A DNA stretch of 64,000 nucleotides from Bacteroidota bacterium (GTDB taxonomy: Bacteria > Bacteroidota > Bacteroidia > Bacteroidales > F082), in contig JAHIUX010000009.1 of the NCBI GenBank assembly GCA_018816765.1, positions 124,001 through 188,000 of the forward strand, written 5' to 3'. The notes beneath the pieces are model-generated. The model made no database searches, was not told the origin of the DNA, and worked only from the letters and a program-made list of their open reading frames with translations. The position numbers and the translations under genes were made by a program. The stretch's first letter is position 1, and the number at the start of each line of letters is the position of its first letter. Shown piece after piece: positions 1-10,000 of this stretch.

Positions 1-1
1 A

Positions 2-754
2 GCTGCTAATGGCATTGTGGCCATCACTTACACCGCTTCGAGGAATGCCAATGCCGGCAAGGCCGCCACATTCAACGGCACCACAAGTATCATCGAAATT
101 CCTGACGGCGATCAGCTGATGAACACCCCCGACTTTACGCTGTCGTTCTGGGTTAAAACAAACTCAACAGGCATCGACCACGGCCATTTTGTAATGGGAT
201 TAGGTGCATATTACGGATTCCAGTTCGAAATCTTCGGCGCCTATGATGGTGCTAAATTTGCCATCCAGTATGGCTACGAAGATGGCACATCAGGTGCTGA
301 AGATATGTGGTTCCCAGCCCTCGCTACCGACAACACCAACGGTGGTTGGCAAGGATGGGATTTCGCAAAGAGCCTGACAGCCGAAGAAATGACCGCACTG
401 CTGAAAGACACCTGGTTGCATGTAACCTACACCTACAATGGCACCGCCAAAAAAGGCACTTTGTACTACAATGGCGAAAAAATGAAAAGCTTCGATTTCA
501 ACCTATGGCCTGATGGCGATGCAAAAAGGACAGTTACCGGTATGAAATATGCCGGCATTGAGCCTGATGTAGTCAACGAACTCGCCTTTGGTTTCATTCA
601 GTCACGTGCAGGTACCCTTTGGGATACCGAACCATGGGGAGGCTATGATATGCCCGGTGCAAACCACTTCAAAGGTCAGCTCGATGATATCAGGATTTTC
701 CATAAAGTGCTGACTTCTACTGAAATTCAACTGATGTACGATTCAGAAAAATAG
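2..754 (+). CDS. LamG/concanavalin A-like glucanase-fold protein, 5' end outside the window
   Basis: The reading frame is open from base 2 (codons for AANGI precede the first possible GTG at 17), so this is the C-terminal part of a longer protein. The visible 250 residues look like a LamG/laminin-G-type jelly-roll: the motif TFNGTTSIIEIPD near the start, then FTLSFWVK, WLHVTYTYNG in the middle and LDDIRIFHKVLTSTEIQLMYD at the end are the usual strand signatures. In Bacteroidota such domains sit at the C-terminus of surface glycan-binding lipoproteins (SusE/F-like position) in polysaccharide utilisation loci. It is followed by a terminator and then two glucan hydrolases, so a role in holding a glucan at the cell surface is inferred. 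The fold is fairly clear; the ligand is a guess. Confidence 0.75.
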   Translation, partial: AANGIVAITYTASRNANAGKAATFNGTTSIIEIPDGDQLMNTPDFTLSFWVKTNSTGIDHGHFVMGLGAYYGFQFEIFGAYDGAKFAIQYGYEDGTSGAEDMWFPALATDNTNGGWQGWDFAKSLTAEEMTALLKDTWLHVTYTYNGTAKKGTLYYNGEKMKSFDFNLWPDGDAKRTVTGMKYAGIEPDVVNELAFGFIQSRAGTLWDTEPWGGYDMPGANHFKGQLDDIRIFHKVLTSTEIQLMYDSEK

Positions 755-777
755 TTTTTTGTTAAGTTAGTGATTTG

Positions 778-816
778 AAAGGGGGAAAGGAGCACTCCTT
801 CCCCCCTTTTTTAACT
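778..816 (+). terminator. Rho-independent terminator after the LamG gene
   Basis: A purine-rich arm (AAAGGGGGAAAGGA, 778-791) pairs with TCCTTCCCCCC and the following T run, with one mismatch and a short GCAC loop, and ends in TTTTTT. It lies 24 bases after the LamG stop codon. A longer reading frame for the next gene runs back through it from a TTG at 775, which argues that the real start of that gene is the ATG at 826. Confidence 0.8.
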
Positions 817-825
817 CCAATTCCA

Positions 826-2820
826 ATGAAACGAATTCCGCTTGTCGTCGCGCTGATGATTTTTTCGATGCTGTTTACCCTAGCCTGCAAGAAAGACAAG
901 GGCAATAACCCTACTGATATCATCCAGCTTGTTTATGCGAAGGCAGGAACAACAAGCCTGAGTATTAACGGGCAAGCGCCTTCAATTAGCGTGCAGGCCG
1001 CATTTAGCCTGAAATGGGCTTCTGCCTTCGACGCATCGAAAATGAAAGCAGCAGTTGCAATCATTGACGAATCAACACAACAGGAAATTATCGCCGAAAA
1101 GACTGTTGACGAAAATAACCTGCTAATCCAAATCACCCCATCCCAGCCATTAACCTGGGAAACAGCATACAAACTTATCGTTACGGAAGGAACACTGGGG
1201 AAATCCGGTGAAACCTTTCCCGGGGCGCAATTCAGGTTCATAACCGAAAAAGGCAGCCTGCTGATGAACAACATCACCTTGAATGGCACAGTTTTGAGCG
1301 GGCAAACGGCACCACGTGATGTAACTTACGATCATGTTCAGTTCGACATCACTTTTTCCGAGGCCTTGACTGACAATGACCTAAGCGCCTATTTTACAAT
1401 GATTCCAGGCAACAACCTGAACATCACCACCTCTGCAGATAAAAAAAAGATAACCGTTAGCAGCGCAGCACCACTCGCTTACTACCGGAAACATACATTG
1501 ATAATTTCGAATCAGTTGACTGCTGCAAACGGCTTCAATTTTGCCGGCTTCCGGCAGGATTTTTATACCGGACTCGATTCAACTGACAAATTTCCATTGA
1601 TCAGCGATGAACAATTGCTCGACCTCGTTCAACATCAAACCTTTGGCTTTTTCTGGGACCATGCACATCCGGTAAGCGGGCTTATCCGTGACCGAAAAGG
1701 TGGTGGCGACGTAGTCACTTCGGGTGGCAGCGGATTTGGATTGATGGCCCTCATCATCGGCATCGAGCGCGGCTTCATTACCCGCGATCAGGGTGTTGAA
1801 CGGTTTACAAAAATCGTCAATTTTCTGGCCCTGGCCGAGAGATTTCATGGTGCCTGGCCCCACTGGCTGAACGGCTCAACCGGTAAAGTGATTCCCTTCA
1901 GTCAAAATGACAATGGCGCCGACCTTGTTGAAACCTCGTATCTTGCAGCAGGGCTCGTGACTTTGCGGCAATACCTCAATCCATCAGTATCGGCAGAAAT
2001 CCAATTAATTGACAAAATCAACCTGATGCTTAACGACATTGAATGGAGCTGGTTTACACGTGGAGGACAAAATGTGCTTTACTGGCACTGGTCGCCTTCA
2101 GCAGGCTGGACCATGAATATGCCGGTTAAGGGTTATAATGAGGCGCTCATCACTTATTTTATGGCAGCCACATCCACCACTTTTCCTGTTGATGCAGCTG
2201 TTTACCACAGTGGTTGGGCCGGGTCGTCCTATTTCATCAATGGTAAAAGCTTTTACGGCTACACCCTCCCCCTTGGATTTGACTATGGCGGTCCGCTGTT
2301 TTTTGCACATTATTCCTTTCTGGGACTTAACCCAACCAACCTCACCGATCAGTATGCCAATTACTGGGAGCAAAACACCAGTCACAGCCTGATTAACTGG
2401 AAACACAGTGTGGTAAACCCTTACAATAACATCGGCTATAGTGCGGCAATGTGGGGACTCACTGCCAGTGACGACCCTGATGGCTATGCCGTTCATGAAC
2501 CTGTAGGAGGTGCCGATAATGGCACAATCAGTCCAACAGCAGCCCTTTCGTCAATGCCCTACACACCAGAGCACTCAATGAATGCCATGCGTTTCTTTTA
2601 TTATAAACTGGGCGACAGGATATGGGGCGAATATGGCTTTTATGACGCATTCAACCCGAAAAAAGACTGGTGGGCTGATTCTTACCTGGCCATCGACCAG
2701 GGTCCAATCATCATAATGATCGAAAATTACCGTACACAGCTTTGCTGGAACCTGTTTATGTCGGCGCCTGAAACGCAGGCGGCCATGGAAAAACTGGGCT
2801 TTAGCATGGGTAAAAAATAA
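826..2820 (+). CDS. GH144-type (glucoamylase-like) endo-beta-1,2-glucanase lipoprotein
   Basis: A 664-residue lipoprotein: the N-terminus MKRIPLVVALMIFSMLFTLAC has a lipobox with Cys21. Residues about 30-240 look like bacterial Ig-like (Big_5-type) domains. From about residue 250 a Trp/Tyr/Gly-rich helical-barrel domain follows (QHQTFGFFWDHAHPVSGLIRD, GGSGFGLMALIIGIERGFI, YNEALITYF, GFDYGGPLFFAHYSFLG, SMPYTPEHSMNAM, WWADSYLAIDQGPI), the signature of the putative glucoamylase family, PF10091. Characterised members of this family from Bacteroidota are GH144 endo-beta-1,2-glucanases. The GH3 glucosidase 46 bases downstream would finish digestion of the released sophoro-oligosaccharides. The start at 826 is preferred because the upstream extension would run through a terminator. 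Family assignment is strong; substrate is inferred from family and neighbour. Confidence 0.82.
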   Translation: MKRIPLVVALMIFSMLFTLACKKDKGNNPTDIIQLVYAKAGTTSLSINGQAPSISVQAAFSLKWASAFDASKMKAAVAIIDESTQQEIIAEKTVDENNLLIQITPSQPLTWETAYKLIVTEGTLGKSGETFPGAQFRFITEKGSLLMNNITLNGTVLSGQTAPRDVTYDHVQFDITFSEALTDNDLSAYFTMIPGNNLNITTSADKKKITVSSAAPLAYYRKHTLIISNQLTAANGFNFAGFRQDFYTGLDSTDKFPLISDEQLLDLVQHQTFGFFWDHAHPVSGLIRDRKGGGDVVTSGGSGFGLMALIIGIERGFITRDQGVERFTKIVNFLALAERFHGAWPHWLNGSTGKVIPFSQNDNGADLVETSYLAAGLVTLRQYLNPSVSAEIQLIDKINLMLNDIEWSWFTRGGQNVLYWHWSPSAGWTMNMPVKGYNEALITYFMAATSTTFPVDAAVYHSGWAGSSYFINGKSFYGYTLPLGFDYGGPLFFAHYSFLGLNPTNLTDQYANYWEQNTSHSLINWKHSVVNPYNNIGYSAAMWGLTASDDPDGYAVHEPVGGADNGTISPTAALSSMPYTPEHSMNAMRFFYYKLGDRIWGEYGFYDAFNPKKDWWADSYLAIDQGPIIIMIENYRTQLCWNLFMSAPETQAAMEKLGFSMGKK

Positions 2821-2866
2821 TGCAAATATAAACATATCAAATCGTTAACTATATATTTTACGCACA

Positions 2867-5107
2867 ATGAGATCCTTTATCTTCCACAACAGATTTCTGG
2901 CAGCCCTGCTACTGCCACTCAGCACCCTTATTTTTTCATGCACCGGGCCGGTGCCCATGGTTGTCAACAACCTCGACCGACAGGTTGATTCAGTTCTATC
3001 GCTGATGACCCTTGACGAGAAAATTGGTCAGATGACCCTCTATACGAGCGACATGGATCAGACAGGTGCATTTGTGCGTAAAGAATATGAAGAAGACATC
3101 AAATATGGCAGGGTGGGTTCTATTTTCAACGCTTATGGTGCTGATTATACGCGCAAACTGCAGGACCTGGCCATTAAAAATACGCGCTTACGTATCCCAT
3201 TGTTGTTTGGCTATGATGTCATCCACGGGCACCGCACCATTTTCCCTGTTCCGCTGGCTGAAGCTTCGAGCTGGGACATGAAATCCATTGAACATGCGGC
3301 CCGCATTGCTGCTATTGAAGCCAGTGCCGAAGGCTTGCACTGGACCTTCGCTCCTATGTGCGACATTGCCCGCGATCCGCGCTGGGGCCGCATTGTTGAA
3401 GGATCAGGGGAAGATCCGTATCTGGGTTCCGAAATAGCCAGGGCCAGGGTTAGGGGCTTTCAGGGAAACAGCCTGGGCGAGGTCAACACCGTTGTGGCCT
3501 GTGTTAAACACTATGCCGCATATGGCGCTGCACAGGCAGGAAGGGATTATCACACTACCGATATGTCGCAGCGGCTGCTGCGTGAAGTGTATTTGCCGCC
3601 ATACAAGGCCGCCATTGACGAAGGTGCGTTGACAGTGATGTCGTCCTTTAACGACCTCGACGGTATCCCGGCCACAGCTAACAAGTTTTTACTTTCTGAT
3701 GTGCTTCGTGGTGAATGGGGCTTTGATGGATTTGTGGTTACCGACTATAATTCGATCGGAGAGCTGATCAACCATGGTGTTGCTGCCGATCAGGCCGAAG
3801 CTGCTGCGATTTCTTTGGAAGCCGGCATTGATATGGATATGCAGGCAGGCATCTACCCCGCAACATTATCCAATCTGGTCGACAAACAATTGGTCAGTGA
3901 AGAATTGATCAACATTGCAGTGCGAAGAATACTGAAGGTTAAGTTCCAGCTTGGTCTTTTCGAAGATCCTTACAAATACTGCTCAACTGAAAGGGAAAAA
4001 ACCCTGCTGATGACACCCGGGCACCAGGAAGCTGCCAGGGACATGGCCCGCAAATCGTTTGTGCTGCTGAAAAACGAAAATCAATTGCTTCCGCTCAGTA
4101 AAAACCTTAAACGAATTGCTGTTGTAGGCCCGCTTGCTGATAGTCGCCAGGATTTAATAGGCAGCTGGTCGGCTGCCGGTGACTGGTCGAAGGCAGTAAC
4201 ACTGCTCGAAGGCGTCCGCGCTGCTGTGCCTCAAGCGCAGGTACAGTATGTCAAGGGATGCGAAATCACCGGAACCTCAACAGACAATATCAAACAAGCC
4301 GTTGAGGTGGCCAAATCAGCCGACGTGGTCATCCTTGCCGTTGGTGAAGCCGCCTGGATGTCGGGAGAAGCCGCAAGCCGTTCTGACATTGGGCTTCCAG
4401 GCGTTCAGCAGACACTGGTTGAAGCAGTTTATAAAACCGGAAAACCCGTTGTTGTTGTGTTGATGAATGGCAGACCACTTACCATCAAATGGATCGACAG
4501 TCACATTCCGGCAATACTGGAAACATGGTTCGCAGGTACACAGGCAGGAAATGCCATCGCCGATGTGCTCTTTGGCGACTATAACCCATCCGGAAAGCTA
4601 CCGGTCACATTTCCTGATAACCTCGGACAAGTTCCGGTTTATTACAGCATGCGCAACACAGGCAGGCCCTTTGAAGCCGCCAACAAATACACTTCGAAAT
4701 ACCTCGACGGGCCCAATGAGCCGCTGTATGTATTTGGCTATGGACTAAGCTATACCAAATTTGAATATAGCCCGCTTGTGCTTGATAAAAACATCCTCAC
4801 TGAAAATGACACCATCAGCATCAGTGTAACAGTGAAGAACACTGGTGAACTTGCCGGCGAGGAAGTTGTGCAGTTATATGTTCATGATAAAGTAGCCTCG
4901 GTGGCACCTCCCGTAAAAACACTCAAAGGTTTCAAAAAAATCAGGATTGATGCCGGTGAAGAAAAGATAGTGCAGTTTGTGCTTACGCCAGCCGACCTCG
5001 CGTTTTACCGTGCCGACATGACTTATGGTTGGGAAAAAGGCGCCTTCAGGATTGATGTGGGTACCAATTCGCGCGACGTGGTCTCAGCTGAGTTTAACCT
5101 TCAGTAA
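2867..5107 (+). CDS. bglX: GH3 beta-glucosidase (BglX-type), lipoprotein
   Basis: A 746-residue family 3 glycoside hydrolase with a lipoprotein signal (Cys25 in LIFSC). The N-terminal barrel carries PLLFGYDVIHGHRTIFPVPL, DPRWGRIVEGSGEDPYLGS, ACVKHYAAYGA and GFVVTDYNSIGEL, in which Asp293 is the expected nucleophile. The second domain (DVVILAVGEAAWMSGEAASR) and a C-terminal fibronectin III-like domain complete the BglX layout at normal length. It hydrolyses beta-glucosides from the non-reducing end in the periplasm. It follows the GH144-type gene by 46 bases without a terminator, so they are probably co-transcribed. Bacteroides GH3 enzymes in such a pair act on beta-1,2-gluco-oligosaccharides; that specificity is inferred here. 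The family is certain. Confidence 0.92.
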   Translation: MRSFIFHNRFLAALLLPLSTLIFSCTGPVPMVVNNLDRQVDSVLSLMTLDEKIGQMTLYTSDMDQTGAFVRKEYEEDIKYGRVGSIFNAYGADYTRKLQDLAIKNTRLRIPLLFGYDVIHGHRTIFPVPLAEASSWDMKSIEHAARIAAIEASAEGLHWTFAPMCDIARDPRWGRIVEGSGEDPYLGSEIARARVRGFQGNSLGEVNTVVACVKHYAAYGAAQAGRDYHTTDMSQRLLREVYLPPYKAAIDEGALTVMSSFNDLDGIPATANKFLLSDVLRGEWGFDGFVVTDYNSIGELINHGVAADQAEAAAISLEAGIDMDMQAGIYPATLSNLVDKQLVSEELINIAVRRILKVKFQLGLFEDPYKYCSTEREKTLLMTPGHQEAARDMARKSFVLLKNENQLLPLSKNLKRIAVVGPLADSRQDLIGSWSAAGDWSKAVTLLEGVRAAVPQAQVQYVKGCEITGTSTDNIKQAVEVAKSADVVILAVGEAAWMSGEAASRSDIGLPGVQQTLVEAVYKTGKPVVVVLMNGRPLTIKWIDSHIPAILETWFAGTQAGNAIADVLFGDYNPSGKLPVTFPDNLGQVPVYYSMRNTGRPFEAANKYTSKYLDGPNEPLYVFGYGLSYTKFEYSPLVLDKNILTENDTISISVTVKNTGELAGEEVVQLYVHDKVASVAPPVKTLKGFKKIRIDAGEEKIVQFVLTPADLAFYRADMTYGWEKGAFRIDVGTNSRDVVSAEFNLQ

Positions 5108-5145
5108 ATTGTGTGCATAAAAATCCCATTTACACCCTTAGGAAA

Positions 5146-5943
5146 ATGACTTTATCAAGGTATTTTGCACTGGTCTTCATGTTTACGGCTGTTCTGATGT
5201 CACATCGTCCGGCAAAGGCACAAAATGAACTGTATCAGGCCAGGCTGTTTACGCATGAAGCCGACACAATGCCGTACAGGATGTTGCTACCTGATGGCTT
5301 TGATGTACAAACAAAATATCCGCTTATCATCTTTTTACATGGATCGGGCGAACGCGGGATTGATAACCAGGCACAACTGGTGCATGGCGCATCCCTGTTT
5401 TCACGTCCGGATGTCAGGGCAAAATACCCGGCACTGGTCATCTTCCCTCAATGTGCCACTGACGATTACTGGGCAAATATGGTTGATTCCCTTGATGCTG
5501 ACAGCAGCCGTCAGTTTGCATTTTACCCTGACCGCGAAGCAGGAAAAGGAATGCATATGGTCATGCAGCTGATCACACAACTTGCTTCAGAGAAATGGGT
5601 TGACCAATCGCGCATCTATATCGGCGGCTTGTCGATGGGAGGAATGGGAACCTTTGAATTGCTTTACCGCATGCCCGACACCTTTGCTGCAGCTTTTCCA
5701 ATGTGTGGTGGTGGCAATCCGGAAACTACCCAGCATTTTGCACAGAAAGTCCCTTTGTGGATTTTTCACGGACAAGATGATCCAGTGGTAAAATCCGAAT
5801 ATTCAATTGCAATGGCTAAGGCGATCAAAGCAAATGGAGGAACGGTAAAACTCAGCCTTTACCCCGGTGTTGGACATGATGTGTGGACTCCGGCTTTTCA
5901 GGAAGCTGAATTGCTGCCATGGTTGTTTTCGCATCATAGGTAA
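5146..5943 (+). CDS. Secreted alpha/beta-hydrolase (COG4099-like esterase/peptidase)
   Basis: A 265-residue alpha/beta-hydrolase with an N-terminal signal peptide ending near AKAQ. The oxyanion strand IIFLHGSGERG, the nucleophile elbow GGLSMGG (Ser163), the acid loop FHGQDDPVV (Asp211 or Asp212) and GVGHDVW (His244) make a complete Ser-Asp-His triad. It resembles the predicted-peptidase/feruloyl-esterase-like group often found in glycan loci. It begins 38 bases after the GH3 stop and likely belongs to the same transcript, so removing ester substituents from the glucan or its oligosaccharides is a plausible job. A GTG 33 bases upstream is possible, but the ATG at 5146 has AGGA just before it and gives a clean signal peptide. 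Substrate is unknown. Confidence 0.8.
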   Translation: MTLSRYFALVFMFTAVLMSHRPAKAQNELYQARLFTHEADTMPYRMLLPDGFDVQTKYPLIIFLHGSGERGIDNQAQLVHGASLFSRPDVRAKYPALVIFPQCATDDYWANMVDSLDADSSRQFAFYPDREAGKGMHMVMQLITQLASEKWVDQSRIYIGGLSMGGMGTFELLYRMPDTFAAAFPMCGGGNPETTQHFAQKVPLWIFHGQDDPVVKSEYSIAMAKAIKANGGTVKLSLYPGVGHDVWTPAFQEAELLPWLFSHHR

Positions 5944-6194
5944 TTGAGATTCTCTCATCAATCACGCAGGCATTTCTGAACAGAAAACGAGTGGGTTATG
6001 GTTCCAATCAGGACCAATTAAACCCAATTCATTCGAATTTTGAAAAATTAAATTCTGTTTTATTTGATTGATATTCTGCTCTTTATAGGAAGCGGTACAT
6101 GCATTATTGCTTTTATTATTTATAATCTGTCTAAATAGCCGCAGTGTAACTTACCTTTAGCATCTATTTTTTAACTCAAAAAACAAAAACAACG

Positions 6195-6917
6195 ATGAAA
6201 AGAACAATGATGACCATGATTTTGACCCTATGCACCCTTGGGTTTGCCATAGCTCAAAAAGAATACCGGATGTTTGAACTCATTTACCTGACGCCAAAGG
6301 CGGGAATGACCAAAGTGCTCGAAGAAAACCTGAAAGCACACAACAAAAAGTTCCACACTGCAGCACCTTACGAAGCCTTTATAAAAACGGTGGTCGTTGG
6401 TGAGCACGAAGGAGATTTTGTGTGGCTTATGGGGCCAACAACCTTCACATCACTTGATGGCCGGCCCGACGATGACGCCCATAAAGCTGATTGGGCAACC
6501 ACAGTGGAACCTTTTGTGGAAAAGGCGGGTAATGTTGAGTATTGGAAAATGAAAGAGGGTTCAAATTACGATCCTGAAGGTGGCATGGAAAATTACAATA
6601 TGCAGCATATCAGGTTCTGGGAAATCAAACCCGGTAAATACGAAGCCTTTATGAATGCGCTGATGAAGGTGACCAAGGTGTTTAAAGACAACAGCTACAA
6701 AGAATCATGGAGTGTTTACATCAACCAGTTTTCGACAAATAGCGGCAGGGACATTGCAGCAGTATCCAACATGAAAAACTGGGCAACATTCGATCAGGAT
6801 GACACCTTTGTAGCCGATTATGAAAAAATTTACGGCAAGGATTCGTGGAAAGCAGCCATGGCAGTGTTTAATGACTGTACGGCCAGCTACACCGAAGAAA
6901 TCGGTAAATTCAACTAA
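6195..6917 (+). CDS. Secreted protein with two ferredoxin-like (dimeric alpha-beta barrel type) repeats
   Basis: A 240-residue protein with a signal peptide cleaved about at AIAQ. Two related halves can be seen: MFELIYLTPKAGMTKVLEEN near residue 26 and HIRFWEIKPGKYEAFMNALM near residue 139, each a beta strand, a short turn with a Pro/Gly and a helix, as in NIPSNAP or antibiotic-biosynthesis-monooxygenase (ABM) domains. I do not recognise a named family or catalytic residues. It stands alone between a 251-base non-coding gap and a terminator. Function unknown; binding of a small molecule in a periplasmic alpha-beta barrel is one possibility. Confidence 0.7.
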   Translation: MKRTMMTMILTLCTLGFAIAQKEYRMFELIYLTPKAGMTKVLEENLKAHNKKFHTAAPYEAFIKTVVVGEHEGDFVWLMGPTTFTSLDGRPDDDAHKADWATTVEPFVEKAGNVEYWKMKEGSNYDPEGGMENYNMQHIRFWEIKPGKYEAFMNALMKVTKVFKDNSYKESWSVYINQFSTNSGRDIAAVSNMKNWATFDQDDTFVADYEKIYGKDSWKAAMAVFNDCTASYTEEIGKFN

Positions 6918-6958
6918 GCGCCGATTGACTTCAATGCGAATGGAGACAAGCACACCAG

Positions 6959-6984
6959 AAAAGGGCCCTAATAAGCCCTTTTTT
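6959..6984. terminator. Bidirectional terminator between converging genes
   Basis: AAAAGGGC and GCCCTTTTTT form a short stem with an 8-base loop, flanked by A and T runs on either side. It sits between the plus-strand gene ending at 6917 and the minus-strand gene ending at 7010, so it can serve both. Confidence 0.65.
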
Positions 6985-7009
6985 CATGGCCTCACTGCAG
7001 CAAAAGGCA

Positions 7010-10000
7010 TTAATACTGAGATTCTCCCTTATCGTTAAGTGTAATCACAGAGATCCGCTTCTTTCCGTCCATCCTGACCATCAGGGGCTCTTTGAAGCGA
7101 ACATGCTTGTACCAGTTGGTCTCATTGATCAGTTCCTGGGAGGAGAGAAGTTCCCAGTTCACAAAACTCTTCGACAACTCAGGCTGCACTGTGAAATAAC
7201 CCACATTCATAGAGGTTACATTATGGAAAAAGTGCGACCCGGATGAGGCGTCAAGCGGAAAATCTTCGAGGCTGGTTTCAACAATCACCTTGGCATTTGA
7301 AATCTGAGGCCAGTTTACGGGTACCCCAATCCACTTGTCACGTGTGCCCCACCTTCCGGGCCCAATCAGCAGGTATGGTCTGTTTGCCTGGACCATTTCG
7401 TCGTTAAGCTGACTGATTTCGCGGGCCATATCTTCGGTAAACCGTTTGTCGAATTTGTCCTTGTCGATGTAAATCACATCGGCAATGGTGCTGATAAGGC
7501 CATTTCCCATGCCCTTTTCAGAGAAAAGCAGGATATCATCGGGCTTAATCTTATCCATGTCAACCACATAGTCTTCCGAACTCCCGATCAAGGGCTTAAT
7601 CTGTAACAGGTAAAATGAACAGCGGCCGTGTTCATCGCGTTCGAGGTCGAGCGCAAACTCAATTTCAATGGCTGTCCCAAGTGCCTCTTTCACCACATCA
7701 AGCACCACTTCAAGGGTTTGCGCCAAGGGGGTGTAGTTATACTTGAGCACATTGGCAAAGTTGATGATACGGGGACCTTGCTTGCTGATGCCGGGGTAAA
7801 TTGTATTGTTGTCGGGATTATACACCGAGGCACAATGCCTGAGTGTGCCGTGTTTCTCGGCAACGCTGATGTCGAGTTCTGACAAACCCGCCATATCGCC
7901 TTCGAGCAGGTTTGGCTCAGTCCGCTCGAGGTCTACTGCCAGAAAAGTCACCTGAGAGTTCTTATACTGATCTTTGGGCGAGTTGATGTCGAGGCCGGGA
8001 TATTTGGGTGAATAACGGTAGGCTTTATGTCCTTCAACAACATACTTACCCAGGCCGAGAGCCGAAATTGCAAAGCCCTCCTCAGGCTTCATATGGGCGA
8101 AAGGATAATAGTTGTAGGATTGCGCCACCCCGCTCATATGAGGGTAATAATATTTGTCATATTGACGGCCAACAAGTTCCTGTATCACAACGGCCATGCG
8201 TTCTTCCTCAATTTTATAGTGGATGGCATGAACGTAACCGCGTGCAACATCGGAATATACCGAGGCAAAAACAAGCTTAATCGCATCGGTGAGTTGCTGT
8301 AGCCTGACCTCAATATCTGGGTGGGAGTTTGGCAGGATGTAGGTTTCAAAAATACCTGCAAAAGGCTGTGAGAGGCTGTCTTCAAACAAGCCGGACGACC
8401 TGATGGCCAACGGTTTTGTTATCTGTGCCAGCAGAGCCTTCAGTCGCTTTACAAGGGTGGGCGTTAGTTTTCCCTGGACAAAAGCACGTTTTATGGTTTC
8501 GTAATCCGTTTCCTTCACTGCCAGTTCGTGCAGGTTATTCCGCTCGAGAAACAACTGAAATTCCTCAGTGCCCACAAGCGAGGTTTTTGGTGTCCGGATG
8601 TTAATATCGGGCACATGCTGCGAAAAATCGTAGTTATGAATCAAGGTGTTGATGAAAGCAAGGCCCCTGCCCTTTCCACCAAGCGAACCATCAGCCAGGC
8701 TGACGATGTTCTTTTCGTCGTTGATAGCCGATTCATCAAATGGAATGATTTTACCCACATTTTGTTCATTCCTGAACTGCTGAATCATCATGATCAGTTC
8801 CTCCCTGAGGTCGTCGGGGCTCTCATAATCAGATACTTTTTTGGGATTGATGATCTTAGCCACCCTGATTTCACCCCGCGCCATGAGCCACAGCGAAAAA
8901 TGGTCGCGGCGTGCGTGATAAAGCAAGGATTCAGCCGGTATGGTGCGCAAATTGGCTTCGAACTCTTTCAGCGTGCGGGCCTGGGCAATCTGACGGCCAA
9001 ACCTGTCGCGGTAAATAAAATTACCAAATCCGAGGTAGTGTGTGATAAAGCTCTGGAAATCCTGCGAAAGGGTTTCACTGTTTTTATCGATGAAGGTCGA
9101 TTTGTACCGATAGGCAATTTCTGCATTTTCCGGATCAGACGATTGTATAATTGTTGGCAATTCGCTGATCATGCCCTTGGCAAACCGCACCAGTTCCACC
9201 CCGGCGTTTTCGTCCTGCACCTCGTTACGGTCAAATTTCATATCGGTAATCAGGCACAGCATATATTCCTTATAGTCTTTCAGTATCTGGCAGGCTTCCT
9301 CGAAGGTGCTGGCCAGCAATATCTTTGGTCGTGCACGCATGCGCAACACCTTGTAGAGCTCATCGGTGCTTACGTCATCAATGATGCGTCGTGTCTGCTC
9401 CATCACAATCTTATACAGCATGGGCAGGTAACGCGAATAATATTTGGGCGAATCTTCAACAAGCAAAATCACCCTGACCAATCCCACCTTGGTATCGTTA
9501 ACCACATTGATGCGGTCTTCAACCATTTTAATCATCGAAAAAAACACATTCGAATCGCCGTTCCAGCTAAAGATACGGTCGATAGAAAGCGTGTTTTTAC
9601 TCACGTTCTGAAAGTATGCAATTTCGGCGTTGCTGTTGAGCAGGAAATAAATCGGGATGTAAGGAAACTCCTTTTTGATGCGCTTGCTGATGTCGACGGG
9701 TGTTTTCCTGTCAACACTGACCATGAAAATAATCAGGTCGAAATGTTTTGCCCTCAGCACCTCAAAGGTTTCCGAAACAGTAGTCACTCCGGTGATGCGG
9801 GGAACAGAGGTAAGGTTGAGCTGATGGTAATGGCCGAGCACATGTTCCGAAAAACGTCCTTCGCGTTCAATTGAATAGGCATCGTAAAGATTTGACACCA
9901 GCAAAATTTCCTTGACCTTAAATGTCATCAGGTCATGGTAAATATCACGGTCAGAGTTGTTTTTGTTCAGAAATTTCTGCAACAACTGCCGGCTATAACC

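Noticed and set aside
775-825. Upstream extension of the GH144-type gene
   Set aside because: It would begin with TTG inside a terminator hairpin and would hide the lipoprotein signal; the ATG at 826 is preferred.
5944-6194. Intergenic stretch searched for RNA genes or riboswitches
   Set aside because: No cloverleaf, conserved riboswitch core or strong hairpin was seen; only AT-rich sequence with a weak TACCTTTA box.
8528-9874. Plus-strand open frame of 448 codons
   Set aside because: It lies wholly antisense to the receiver/ATP-grasp gene 7010-10480, whose domains are clearly real. The product has no recognisable motif and is His/Gln-rich, as expected for a shadow frame.
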